A stretch of DNA of 64,000 nt from Xenorhabdus beddingii (lineage in GTDB: Bacteria; Pseudomonadota; Gammaproteobacteria; Enterobacterales; Enterobacteriaceae). The notes under the pieces are model-generated. The model saw only the letters and a list, made by a program, of their open reading frames with translations. It was not told where the DNA came from and did not search any database. Where the stretch lies: positions 1-64,000 of the forward strand of contig NZ_MUBK01000006.1 of assembly GCF_002127545.1 (NCBI RefSeq). Direction: 5' to 3'. Numbering within the stretch: position 1 is the stretch's first letter; each line of letters opens with the position of its first letter. Shown here one piece after another: positions 1-8,610 of this stretch. The translations under genes and the position numbers were made by a program.

Positions 1-1
1 T

Positions 2-85
2 GGACTGATTGCTTACTGCCTTAAATGGAAAAAGCCGTCACTGAAAATTTTCTACTCAGACGAAGATTTTCCAGCAACGGCTTAA
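2..85 (+). pseudogene. 3' fragment of an IS982-like transposase
   Basis: The open frame from the window edge encodes a tail beginning GLIAYCLKWKKPSL and ending in TAA at 83-85. It resembles the C-terminus of IS982-family transposases (LIAY...KKPSL), and the neighbouring minus-strand transposase ends in a similar LIAYTFQPKKPSL. A possible terminal repeat end with ACCC on the complementary strand lies at about 95-98. The rest is outside the window, so I cannot say whether the element is complete. It points toward the next copy, tail to tail. Confidence 0.55.
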
Positions 86-125
86 GCGGTATTCGGGTTG
101 AGTAGGAAAACCATTATATTGTACC

Positions 126-1107
126 TAACCTCAGCTTCGTTTAAGAATAGCAATATCAGTCTCCCGTAAATTCAAGCTCGGCTTTTTAGGTTGGAATGTA
201 TAAGCAATTAGACCAGCAGCGATTTCCAGCAGAAAACCGAGCTGACTATGATGCCTTGAATGCTCTATCTGAGAAATATTTTTGAGCTGATCAATGACCG
301 TCTCTATCAGAAATCGCCTTCGTAACATCAACTTATCCCAAAGGGATAACGCTTTTGCTTTCATATTACTACGGACATTTGTGGTTAACGTGATCCCTTC
401 TGCTTCCAACTCATCGCATAAAGCCTGTGATAAATAGCCTTTATCGCCATATAAACATCCCGTTAACCCTTTTGCCAGCGTTTTGACAGGATGACGATCA
501 TCCTTATTTCTTGCGGTTAATTTCACGGCCAAAAGTTCACCACAATCATTGATAACCCGATGAAGTTTAAAGCCATAAAACCAGCCCGTACTGGTTTTTC
601 CTCGTTGTGCAGCCGCCTCAAATACCTGATGGCGGGGAATACGAAGATTGTGACAAACGGCAATTTTGGTGGAATCAATAAAAGCGATCCCTTGGGTTTT
701 AGCCTTGCGTGACGAAAGAAAAGCGCATAAAGGGATCAGCGCCCTTTTCTTTAGGGTGAGTATTCGGGTATAGCTGATCAACCCGGGGAAATCGGTTTTA
801 AGGTATCGTTTTACATGTTTAATATAAAACATTTTAAAATTACGATAATGGCTCATGTGGAATAAAATGAGGATCGTCATGACTTCACTGAGAGAAAGGG
901 ACGCTTCGAGATGCCGTTTGAGTAATCCTCATTCGATGAGCTGTTGATGCCAGAGAGGGATAAATTTTTGGCAAAAGTCATCGACGCAGCAGTAAAGTTC
1001 TTCTAAATTAGACATGCCTGAGGGTCTCCATAATTTTGTTTTCTTTGACAAAAACTTTGTTCGTGCCTCAGGCACTTTAGTTCCCTTCTTAAACGAATCT
1101 CAGGTTA
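126..1107 (-). mobile_element. IS982-family insertion sequence (about 982 bp)
   Basis: The ends form an imperfect inverted repeat: TAACCTCAGCTTCGTTTAAG at 126-145 matches the complement of the right end (1088-1107) in 18 of 20 positions, and two further bases also match. One transposase frame lies inside. The length of about 1 kb suits the IS982 family. I see no clear target duplication flanking it, so the exact ends are provisional. Confidence 0.7.
131..1015 (-). pseudogene. IS982-family DDE transposase with an in-frame stop
   Basis: Translation from the ATG at 1015 gives MSNLEELYCCVDDFCQKF..., the usual IS982 start, but codon 29 is TGA (929-931) in the middle of the N-terminal region. The frame then continues uninterrupted for over 250 residues. 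DDE-type landmarks are present downstream: FIDSTKI, GDKGYLS and the RRRFLIETVIDQLKN segment. The open part alone (ATG at 880) would lack about 45 N-terminal residues. The copy is therefore probably inactive unless the stop is read through or translation restarts. Confidence 0.8.
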
Positions 1108-1278
1108 TCTAATAAAATTCAGTTGGAATTCATTTTAATATGAGGGTAAACGGATGTGGATTTTCTATCTGGGGTGATCCCCATAGGGACTCCACGGTAA
1201 TAAAAAGAAGTGGAGCCAGTGTAATGAAAGGATCAAGCTTAGGTAGGTGTGGTTTGCCGGGCGCTTGCGTTTGATCTG

Positions 1279-1309
1279 ACTGCCAAATATGTTTCAGAAT
1301 ATATGGCAG
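1279..1309 (-). terminator. Hairpin downstream of the biosynthetic operon
   Basis: Arms at 1280-1290 and 1299-1309 pair over 10 of 11 bases (CTGCCAAATAT against its complement with one mismatch), about 50 bases past the stop of the last operon gene. No T-run follows on the minus strand, so termination is only a suggestion. The rest of 1108-1358 shows no gene. Confidence 0.3.
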
Positions 1310-1358
1310 ATTTTCACAGACACAATTAAAGCAACAGGTCTGGTGAACTGTGTCTTAT

Positions 1359-2654
1359 TCAGCTACGACTTTGGTTTGGAGTTTCAAACAACCCTTTCCG
1401 GATGGGTGAAAATATTTCCAAGTCTGACTGGTAACGAGACTTTCCTTCAAGTGCCAATTCAACCAACACTCGACCGAATAAAGGTGCGTACTTGAAGGCA
1501 CGACCGGACTCCATAATACACATCGACGCGCCTGGATAGAATGACTGGGAGCATGGTTCGGTCGGAATACGACCTATGACAAGCTTACCGTCCGGACTCA
1601 TGGAATAGAGGCAGGTTCCCACACGTTCGAAGTTTGTGGCATCAATGATTTCGGCGTCGAGAAGATGCCCAAGATGTTGCGAGAGCTCCTCCATCAGGCG
1701 GTCATTCACGCCTGGACGGATTGCCGACGGCGCGTCAAAGATATCGTAGGTATAGTCCGCACTCATCTTCACCATGTTCTGCATCTCTGGTGAGAAGTTC
1801 AATGGAGGAAAACCGTAGAACGTACCGTTGTCACTTGCATCAATGTTGCCAAACTCAAACCAGACGGGAATCCTAGGACGATGTTTCTTTAACGGCCAGT
1901 AGGCATAGTTCATCTGCCAGATTTTCCAGTTTCGCGTCTGTTGCAACCCCAGAGGAGTAAGAACTGAATCGGCCCACACACCCGGACACGCAATCAGGTA
2001 CTTCCCATGTACACTGATCGCTTTGTCTTCTCCTTGTATATGAAGGGTATAGCGATGACTTGTCAGTGGGTTTCTGTGGAAATCAATACCTATTACTGCA
2101 TGTTTATCCAGAACGTGGAGGTGCCCTGTTTGCTTGGCTGCATAAAAGAATGCTTTTGCAGCGCCTTGTACGTTGATGGATGCGCTGGCAGCCTGCACAA
2201 GTCCGACGTAATCGTCAGCTAGGGCTGCACGATTGAACACCGGAAAGCGTCGGTGAATGGCGTCAGGTGAATCAAGATACTCATAGGGCATTCCCATACG
2301 ATCCATAGTTTTCTTGATTTGCTGGACGTTACCCTCGGTCGTCATGGGAGCGTCCCGATGTCCGAAAAAGATCAGGTCGTCCATCGCAAGTAGTTGTTTG
2401 CCGGTTGCCAGCTGCAATTCCATCCAGAGGGCCAATGAGGTCTCAGCTAGGTGCGCTTCGGATTCGTTATCCTGCATCAGTCGAAACATTCTTTCGATGC
2501 CTTTGGAACTGTTGACATCGTTATGTATTCCGTACTGGTCAATGATCAGAGTGCGAAGCCCTCTGAATGTGGCGTAATAGGCACTGGCGAGTCCGATGAT
2601 CCCACCACCAATTATAACCATATCAAAGTCATCCCTAGGGTTGACTGATTGCAT
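1359..2654 (-). CDS. NikD-like FAD-dependent amino acid oxidase (MSOX/DAO family)
   Basis: Seen: an N-terminal dinucleotide-binding motif VIIGGGIIGLA, the DAO/sarcosine-oxidase fold pattern, a Cys in GTCLYSMSPDG near residue 348, and a C-terminal GRAFKYAPLFGR. Known: in monomeric sarcosine oxidase and NikD of nikkomycin biosynthesis an equivalent Cys holds FAD covalently, and NikD oxidises piperideine-2-carboxylate to picolinate. The segments TEGN...MDRMG, WFEF...TFYGF and AFKYAPLFGR resemble NikD as I remember it more than SolA. The Trp that stacks on FAD in NikD appears to be Arg here (GRAFK versus GWAFK). Two ATGs occur; the second (2654) is better spaced from AAAAGGAG. It is the last gene of the operon. 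Inferred role: making the picolinate starter. A generic N-methyl amino acid oxidase is the alternative. Confidence 0.82.
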   Translation of the reverse strand: MQSVNPRDDFDMVIIGGGIIGLASAYYATFRGLRTLIIDQYGIHNDVNSSKGIERMFRLMQDNESEAHLAETSLALWMELQLATGKQLLAMDDLIFFGHRDAPMTTEGNVQQIKKTMDRMGMPYEYLDSPDAIHRRFPVFNRAALADDYVGLVQAASASINVQGAAKAFFYAAKQTGHLHVLDKHAVIGIDFHRNPLTSHRYTLHIQGEDKAISVHGKYLIACPGVWADSVLTPLGLQQTRNWKIWQMNYAYWPLKKHRPRIPVWFEFGNIDASDNGTFYGFPPLNFSPEMQNMVKMSADYTYDIFDAPSAIRPGVNDRLMEELSQHLGHLLDAEIIDATNFERVGTCLYSMSPDGKLVIGRIPTEPCSQSFYPGASMCIMESGRAFKYAPLFGRVLVELALEGKSRYQSDLEIFSPIRKGLFETPNQSRS

Positions 2655-2726
2655 CATATTCTCCTTTTAAGCTCATATCTTTTGGTATGTCACTGATAAT
2701 TTTACGAAATCGATGTTGAGGGTCAG

Positions 2727-3908
2727 TCATTCTGTCACGGTGCTTTTTGTTGCTGATGCTGTTGTATTTAAGTTAAGCCAGTAACCTGGCTGGTAAGGAA
2801 TCGGCAGAAAGCGTTTGTGCAGTTCTTGGAAAGTCTCTTCCGGATCCAGGTCTGCGAAACGCGTCGGATGCAGCCATTTCGCAATACGTTGAAGTGCGAT
2901 AAAGTTGTACGGGTTGTCATAGAATGCATGCCAGATCGCATACACCTGTCCAGTATGAACAGCACGTAATGTCCGATATGCAGGCCGTGTCATCAGACGT
3001 TGAAGGCGGTTCTGTCCCTCAACAGGATCTGCTCCGGGACCCAGATTGACCCAGTCCCCGGTTGGTGCATAAAGGGACCAGTTGGCACCTGTCACAATTA
3101 CAACGTCTGGATCTGACGTGATGATCTGTTCGGGGTGAAGAGTTCCAAAGTTGCTAGGAATAAAAGTGGAACCCAGGTTTTTCCCACCGGCCATGTTTAC
3201 CATCTCACCTAAGTTGCCGGGGCCGTAACTCATGCAGCAATCTTCATACATACCTGCAGCTCGTTCTATCACTACGAGAGGGCGATGGCTGACATTCTGT
3301 AATCGTTGCTCCACGCGGGCGATCTGTTCTTCGCGAAATTGAAGAAAGGCGTTTGTACGCTCTTGGCACCCCAGCAGCTCACCGATCAATTGCATGCTGC
3401 GAGTAGCGTTCGCAAACATGTGTGTACGGAAGTCGACAAAAATAAGAGGAATACCGGCTCGCTCAAGACGCTCTATCAAACCAGACGATTGCGCGACTGG
3501 AAGAGAACTGAGATTCATCAGCACCAAATCTGGAGCCAAAGAAATGGCTAGCTCCGCGTTAATGGCATCCGTGGTTGTAGCCGGAAATGTCGGGATCGTT
3601 GCAATCCCGGGAAAGCGCTTCAGGTAGGCATCGTACCCATTAAGATCAGCGAGGCGAAAGTTTTCTCCCCAACCGACAACATTGCCGAACGGGGCATTGG
3701 GTTTTAGTAAGGGTAATACATAGGCTAGTGCACCATCTCCTACCAACAGGCGGCGTACGGGGCGAGGTAGCGTCACAGTACGGCCTGCCAGATCCGTGAT
3801 CGATATGCTCACGCTCGCGAACGCACGATTATATGTGAGAAGAGTGAAAAATGTTGCCGCAAGCATGCCGCGTAGCATAGTTCGGCGTGTTAGGAAAATA
3901 TCAGTCAA
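2727..3908 (-). CDS. Siderophore-type periplasmic binding protein with Tat signal (PF01497 type)
   Basis: I place the start at the TTG at 3908 because GGGAG sits six bases upstream and the first residues are then LTDIFLTRRTMLRGMLAATF, a twin-arginine signal directly followed by the hydrophobic stretch. The upstream in-frame extension (to 4052) gives an unlikely leader. The mature protein (about 365 residues) has the two-lobed FecB/FhuD layout: VRRLLVGDG, then LAPDLVLMNLSSLP, a long linker helix, then ITSDPDVVIVTGANW in lobe 2. Its probable job is capture of a ferric or ferrous chelate in the periplasm. About 200 bases separate it from the gene before it, so it may have its own transcript start. 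The only ABC ATPase nearby is a pseudogene and no permease is present. Tat export suggests folding before transport, unusual for this family. Confidence 0.85.
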   Translation of the reverse strand: MTDIFLTRRTMLRGMLAATFFTLLTYNRAFASVSISITDLAGRTVTLPRPVRRLLVGDGALAYVLPLLKPNAPFGNVVGWGENFRLADLNGYDAYLKRFPGIATIPTFPATTTDAINAELAISLAPDLVLMNLSSLPVAQSSGLIERLERAGIPLIFVDFRTHMFANATRSMQLIGELLGCQERTNAFLQFREEQIARVEQRLQNVSHRPLVVIERAAGMYEDCCMSYGPGNLGEMVNMAGGKNLGSTFIPSNFGTLHPEQIITSDPDVVIVTGANWSLYAPTGDWVNLGPGADPVEGQNRLQRLMTRPAYRTLRAVHTGQVYAIWHAFYDNPYNFIALQRIAKWLHPTRFADLDPEETFQELHKRFLPIPYQPGYWLNLNTTASATKSTVTE

Positions 3909-4108
3909 TTGGTACTCCCACTTGTTATGTGTACAATTGTGTCCTCGGACCGCTCCAAGACGCCATTTGTTCAGGACAGCAGACAGATCCATCCCACCCA
4001 CATCATGCCTGGACACGAATAGGAACAAACGAAAGGAAGGGTATCGAGGCAAAGCAGTATCGTGTGATGCTCACACCCTACCTTCCAACGGGATCCAACT
4101 GATATGCT

Positions 4109-5116
4109 TTACTGCGACAGAAGTGTATAAATATCGCAGCCGAGTAGTTGTGAACGTCTGAGTAACTCTTCGGTTCTAGTCCCTATGAGGATCGAGGCAT
4201 ATTCATTGGCTTGATCCTGAGTTAACGTCTGGAAAAATTCAGGAAATGTTCGCTCGATGCTGTCGCAGATGACCGCTCCCGCGTTGCTGACGTAATCGGG
4301 TAGGTAGTTGATACCTTTTGTACTCAGACGCTTCTGGGCTTCAGGACTTTTGAATGGTGAGTTTGAACTACTGATGACCCATCGTGTACTAATCCTATCT
4401 ACGGTGGGAATATCCAGAATCCCAGAGAGGGATGCAATACATAGAGCATCAGTTTCAACGGACCAGAACTCGTCTTCGTCCAGCATGTGTACTTGTTCCG
4501 GAATGTCTGTATCTGGCCGTACATCAAATCCGATCACGTCATAGCCGTGCGCAAGACACTGCCGAGCCACTTCCCTCCCCACCTTTCCCATGCCGTGAAT
4601 CGCTACCAGTGGAGTGATATTGTCTTCAGGCAAGGATTTTATCACTGAATACAGAGAGCTCCAGACTCCGTATCCTGTTGAGATTGAGGTATTGACTTGT
4701 GCGCTTTCTAGAGCATCAAGGATCCAGGGGGTGGATTTTCTGAGATATGCCATATGATCACTATTCGTGTTGATATCGCAGCCGGTATACATTGTTCCGG
4801 CATAACGATTAAGTACCTGCGCGATTGCATCAAAAACGTGTGGTGCCTCATCAGGTCCCACCTTGCTGTTGACAACAATCTTTCCGCCACTGAAGCCTGT
4901 CTGGTAAAGGTTATGCTTCAGATCCATAGCATGGGCAAGCATAATAGCTTCATCTTTTTGTTTGGATAGAGAATCATACTGATACCATCGAATTCCACCG
5001 TTACTGGGCAACGTATGTCTGCGTGGGGAGCATGCAATGGTAAATGAACTTTGGTCGTCCACGACGATGGTTTCAATTTCGTATTCACCGAATTCAGGGT
5101 GGTTAACTATGGGCAT
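4109..5116 (-). CDS. Leu/Glu/Phe/Val dehydrogenase-family enzyme, probably acting on lysine
   Basis: The family's two active-site lysines are visible: K67 in MDLKHNL and K79 in TGFSGGKIVV. A DINTNSDHMAYL segment stands where leucine dehydrogenases have the GCDVGT...DM stretch, and a Rossmann motif VAIHGMGKVGREVA lies near residue 170. At 335 residues it is somewhat shorter than leucine dehydrogenase. The ATG at 5116 has AAGGA nine bases upstream; a TTG at 5122 is the alternative. It follows the PKS by 17 bases. The family oxidatively deaminates amino acids with NAD(P). Inference: next to a NikD-like oxidase it could take lysine to 2-keto-6-aminocaproate, which cyclises to piperideine-2-carboxylate, replacing the aminotransferase NikC. 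An ordinary branched-chain amino acid role cannot be excluded. Confidence 0.8.
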   Translation of the reverse strand: MPIVNHPEFGEYEIETIVVDDQSSFTIACSPRRHTLPSNGGIRWYQYDSLSKQKDEAIMLAHAMDLKHNLYQTGFSGGKIVVNSKVGPDEAPHVFDAIAQVLNRYAGTMYTGCDINTNSDHMAYLRKSTPWILDALESAQVNTSISTGYGVWSSLYSVIKSLPEDNITPLVAIHGMGKVGREVARQCLAHGYDVIGFDVRPDTDIPEQVHMLDEDEFWSVETDALCIASLSGILDIPTVDRISTRWVISSSNSPFKSPEAQKRLSTKGINYLPDYVSNAGAVICDSIERTFPEFFQTLTQDQANEYASILIGTRTEELLRRSQLLGCDIYTLLSQ

Positions 5117-5133
5117 GGTCAAATGTCCTTCTT

Positions 5134-8022
5134 TTATTGTTTTTTCCGAATAGTATTTGTAGCCCCGGCTGCAGTAAGGCAGGTATACAGGCCATTGGGA
5201 GTGGGTTCGCGCATGAAGTCCGATATATTCACCTTGATACCCAGTTCTGTATCTGCGAGCACGACCAGTTGAATAGCCGCAAGTGAGTCGCCACCATCAT
5301 CACTGAATGAGCGATGGGGGTTGGAAGGCGAAACCCCTATGGCCATCTCCCAGAGGCCAGTTACAGCTGCTTCCAGAGTTTCATATACGTGCTTCGATGC
5401 ACGATGAAGTGGTACATCGTCAGTCTGAAGACGGGTGTAATTGTCACTACCGGAGGCTATACCATGGTGCTGCCTGTCAAAAGGGTAAAGAGGTAATGGA
5501 ATTCGAGAGCCAGGTTTGTCCCATGATGGCCGCCAATCAGGGGTCACACCAGATAGCCACAGTCGTTGCAGTGCCATGTGCCAGACTTCGTGTTCCGGTG
5601 ATTCATCTCGTTCACCACACATCGTACGGATGGCAAAATCTTTTGGCCGTCGCGCTTTCGTCAATGCGGTGAGTGTCGTACCCGGACCTACTTCGACAAA
5701 TACGGTTCTTTCACGAACGGGTAACGAATCCAGTGCATCGAGAAACCGTACGGGTTCTCGGGCATGCCGTGCCCAGTAGGCCGAGTCAAGTTGTGTTGTC
5801 GAGTTCAGTACAGAACCCAGCAGTGTTGAACAGAACTTGATGTGTGAATTCTGGTTCGATGGAACAGGAGCAGCCAGTTTCAGATCCTGAAGAATCGGGT
5901 CCATCATTGAGGAATGAAACGCGTGCGATACGGTCAGTTCACGGGAGCGGATCCCCTTGTCAAATAAAGCGGCCTGCACGCGTCGGATAGAATTCGAGGT
6001 TCCGGAAAGTACACTCGCTTCCACTCCGTTGATGGCGGCCAGCGAAACATCGTTCGACAGCCATGGAATGCATGATGTTTCGCTCAGGGCTACTGCGAGC
6101 ATGGATCCAAATGGCAGTGCCGCCATCAGTTGTCCTCGCTGGGCAGCAAATCGGAGTGCCTGTTTTTCGCTGAATACGCCTGCCACGCAGGCTGCCGCAA
6201 TTTCTCCCAGGCTATGACCAATTACCATGTCGGGCATGATGCCGTGTTGCATGAGAAACCGCGCCATCGCAATCTGGACAGCGATCAGGGCAGGCTGGGC
6301 TACCGAAGTATCTGTTAGCCTTGAAGAAGGTCGATTGCCATGCAACAGGAATGAGATGTCAGTGTTTGTTGACTCACGCAACAGATCAATTATTCCGTTC
6401 AGGAGGGAGGCGAAATGGCGATTGGTTTTAGCAAGATCTGTCGCCATGCCGATAAACTGGCTCCCTTGTCCCGGAAACTGGAAGACGATATGTGGGCGAT
6501 GTTGTCCTCCATCTGAGATGTCACCGAACGTCTGGAGAATGCCCTGAGCATCGGGCAACAGGATTGTGCGATAACGCTGAGCACGTCGGGTGGTCTGTGA
6601 ACTCCAGGCAAGGGCATCAGTAGCACTTTCGGTGCAATCCTTCCGATACGCCTGCATCAGTCGGTAGCAGGCTGCTTCGCTTTTTCCCGATATCGGAATA
6701 GCCGCAGGATAAACGCTTGGTAACTGCTGTGTTCCGTAATCCGGGGTGTACGGACGAGCAAGTACGATATGGGCATTGGTACCACCTATACCAAATGCAC
6801 TTATTCCAATTGCGGTTCGTGAATCAGATTTGTCCCAGGATTCAGCAGACAGCGGGAAATAAAAGGGGCTTGCGTCAATGCTGATGGATGGGTTGACTTC
6901 TTCGATATGGATTTGAGGTGCTATCCAGCCATGCTGGATCTCAAGGACTGCTTTGATCAGCCCTGCCATGCCTGCGCAGGTTTCGAGATGTCCAACATTA
7001 GCCTTGACCGCTCCGAGCGCGCATCGGCTAGGAGCGACCTCTGCTTTCGAAAACAAGGTGTTTAACGCATTGAACTCGATGGGATCACCAGCAATCGTGC
7101 CAGTCCCATGGGTTTCTATCGCCCGTATATCTGCTGGGGTAAGTACAGCATCCTTCAGAGCGAGATCGACAAGTCGACGCTGTCCATCAGCACTAGTGGT
7201 AGTAAAGCCAACTTTGCGGGCACCATCATTGTTGACAGCACAGCCTTTAATTACCGCCAGAATGTTGTCGCCATCAGTCAGTGCCGACACAAGCGGTTTC
7301 AGTACAACTACCGCAACTCCACTCCCAAAAACCGTACCACTTGCATCTCTGGCGAATGGCATACAATGACCGTTTCGGGAGTAAATCATTCCCTGCTGCG
7401 CTTGGTACGGGATGTGTTGAGGAAATCGTACGGTACAACCACCAGCCATTGCTAAGCGACAACGACCAGCGCGAAGTGCTTCCACCGCTTCGGCGACGGC
7501 GACCAACGATGTTGCACAGGCCGCCTGCACGCTAAGCACTGGGCCTTCAATACCAAGGTGCCAGGCTGTACGGGTAACGAGATAATCCTTGTCGTTCGTA
7601 ATCTGTAGGTCAAAATTGGAGGGTTTAAACTTCTCCATGAGTTCCGAACTGAGCAGTTGCGGCAGATATGCAGAACTACTGCATCCGGCGAAAAGGCCCA
7701 TATCTTCTAGCCGTCCTGGCTGGATGCCGGCATGTTCCAGCGCATGCCAGGCACACTCGAGAAACAAGCGGTGTTGAGGGTCCATTAGTGCTGCATCCCG
7801 GGGTCCCACGCCGAAAAAAGCCGCATCGAAGGATAAAATGTCGCCATTCAACGGCGCCGCGAACGGGATCGTCTGCTTGTCAACGGGGGCGTGGTCGAGT
7901 TCCACGATCGATTCGACACCATTGACCAAGTTATGCCAGTATTCTTCCGGATCACTGGCACCGGGAAATTTGCAAGCCATTCCAATAATGGCAATATCGC
8001 GGCTGAAAGGCTGGATATTCAT
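5134..8022 (-). CDS. Single-module type I polyketide synthase, KS-AT-ACP
   Basis: Domains in order: ketosynthase (about 8-420) with Cys169 in SVQAACATS, His305 in ETHGTGT and His345 in ANVGHLE; acyltransferase (about 512-800) with Ser604 in GHSLGE and the HAFH motif at 700-703 typical of malonyl-CoA-specific ATs; carrier domain (about 880-945) with the phosphopantetheine Ser913 in DGGDSLAAIQL. No ketoreductase, dehydratase, methyltransferase, thioesterase or NRPS domain is present, so it should make one decarboxylative extension and leave a beta-keto thioester. Start ATG at 8022 with GGTGGAG upstream. The separate AMP-ligase and carrier protein in the operon would supply the starter and the stand-alone thioesterase would release or edit. 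Inferred product on ACP: 3-oxo-3-(pyridin-2-yl)propanoyl if the starter is picolinoyl. Confidence 0.93.
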   Translation of the reverse strand: MNIQPFSRDIAIIGMACKFPGASDPEEYWHNLVNGVESIVELDHAPVDKQTIPFAAPLNGDILSFDAAFFGVGPRDAALMDPQHRLFLECAWHALEHAGIQPGRLEDMGLFAGCSSSAYLPQLLSSELMEKFKPSNFDLQITNDKDYLVTRTAWHLGIEGPVLSVQAACATSLVAVAEAVEALRAGRCRLAMAGGCTVRFPQHIPYQAQQGMIYSRNGHCMPFARDASGTVFGSGVAVVVLKPLVSALTDGDNILAVIKGCAVNNDGARKVGFTTTSADGQRRLVDLALKDAVLTPADIRAIETHGTGTIAGDPIEFNALNTLFSKAEVAPSRCALGAVKANVGHLETCAGMAGLIKAVLEIQHGWIAPQIHIEEVNPSISIDASPFYFPLSAESWDKSDSRTAIGISAFGIGGTNAHIVLARPYTPDYGTQQLPSVYPAAIPISGKSEAACYRLMQAYRKDCTESATDALAWSSQTTRRAQRYRTILLPDAQGILQTFGDISDGGQHRPHIVFQFPGQGSQFIGMATDLAKTNRHFASLLNGIIDLLRESTNTDISFLLHGNRPSSRLTDTSVAQPALIAVQIAMARFLMQHGIMPDMVIGHSLGEIAAACVAGVFSEKQALRFAAQRGQLMAALPFGSMLAVALSETSCIPWLSNDVSLAAINGVEASVLSGTSNSIRRVQAALFDKGIRSRELTVSHAFHSSMMDPILQDLKLAAPVPSNQNSHIKFCSTLLGSVLNSTTQLDSAYWARHAREPVRFLDALDSLPVRERTVFVEVGPGTTLTALTKARRPKDFAIRTMCGERDESPEHEVWHMALQRLWLSGVTPDWRPSWDKPGSRIPLPLYPFDRQHHGIASGSDNYTRLQTDDVPLHRASKHVYETLEAAVTGLWEMAIGVSPSNPHRSFSDDGGDSLAAIQLVVLADTELGIKVNISDFMREPTPNGLYTCLTAAGATNTIRKKQ

Positions 8023-8034
8023 AGCATCTCCACC

Positions 8035-8610
8035 TTACTCAGTCACATAGCCGCAGCGGATGAGATTCTGTAATGATTCATCTGCAGTTTCGAGTGGAAT
8101 CAGTAGCACAAACGCACGGTAGCGTTGGCGAGGAACTTCCTGAAAAAGCTGGCGAACACCGAACATGCCAGCTACTTCGCCTGAGACCCCAGTGGCGAAC
8201 AATGACTGCCACTGCTTCTGCCAGATAGCAGAGGAATTCCAGATGCCTGAAATTTCGATTCGGCCTAGTTTCGTCTCTGCCGTTTCCCTGTAATAGGAAA
8301 GGATATCCTCACCAAAACGGGCTATCTTCCAACCTTCACCACATATGATCCCAACTTCGTTACCGTCGTCGTCAATCCATCGGTCGGTATGTGAGTTAAC
8401 ATCTCCTACACTTGGGCGATCATCAGCCTTCGCTTGGAATTTGATGTCACTCAGCTCAAGCATCGAGATGATGACAGCTTTGTCATGGCCAATGCGTCTG
8501 GCTATGGCTTCTCGGGCTTTTTCAGGTGCACCGGACGTTTCCAGCTCGGTTCTCGCGAGATTGGCAAGTCGGACAAGGCCTGACATCATATCGTTCTTAG
8601 CTATTGGCAT
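8035..8610 (-). CDS. Unrecognised 192-residue protein, possible small beta-barrel cyclase
   Basis: I do not recognise this protein with confidence. The start at 8610 is preceded by GGGAGC at seven bases; a GTG at 8640 would add ten residues. It overlaps the preceding gene by 14 bases and ends 12 bases before the PKS, so it is translated with the pathway. There is no signal peptide or membrane segment. An N-terminal helical part (LVRLANLARTELETSG) is followed by alternating strands with PSVGDVNSHTD, DDDGNEVGIICGEG, GRIEISGIW and GVSGEVAGMFGVRQL. That rhythm is reminiscent of allene-oxide-cyclase/dirigent-like barrels, a fold recruited as cyclases in some natural-product pathways. This is a weak visual impression. 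A role in cyclisation, release or carbon-carbon coupling would fit the context. Confidence 0.75.
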   Translation of the reverse strand: MPIAKNDMMSGLVRLANLARTELETSGAPEKAREAIARRIGHDKAVIISMLELSDIKFQAKADDRPSVGDVNSHTDRWIDDDGNEVGIICGEGWKIARFGEDILSYYRETAETKLGRIEISGIWNSSAIWQKQWQSLFATGVSGEVAGMFGVRQLFQEVPRQRYRAFVLLIPLETADESLQNLIRCGYVTE

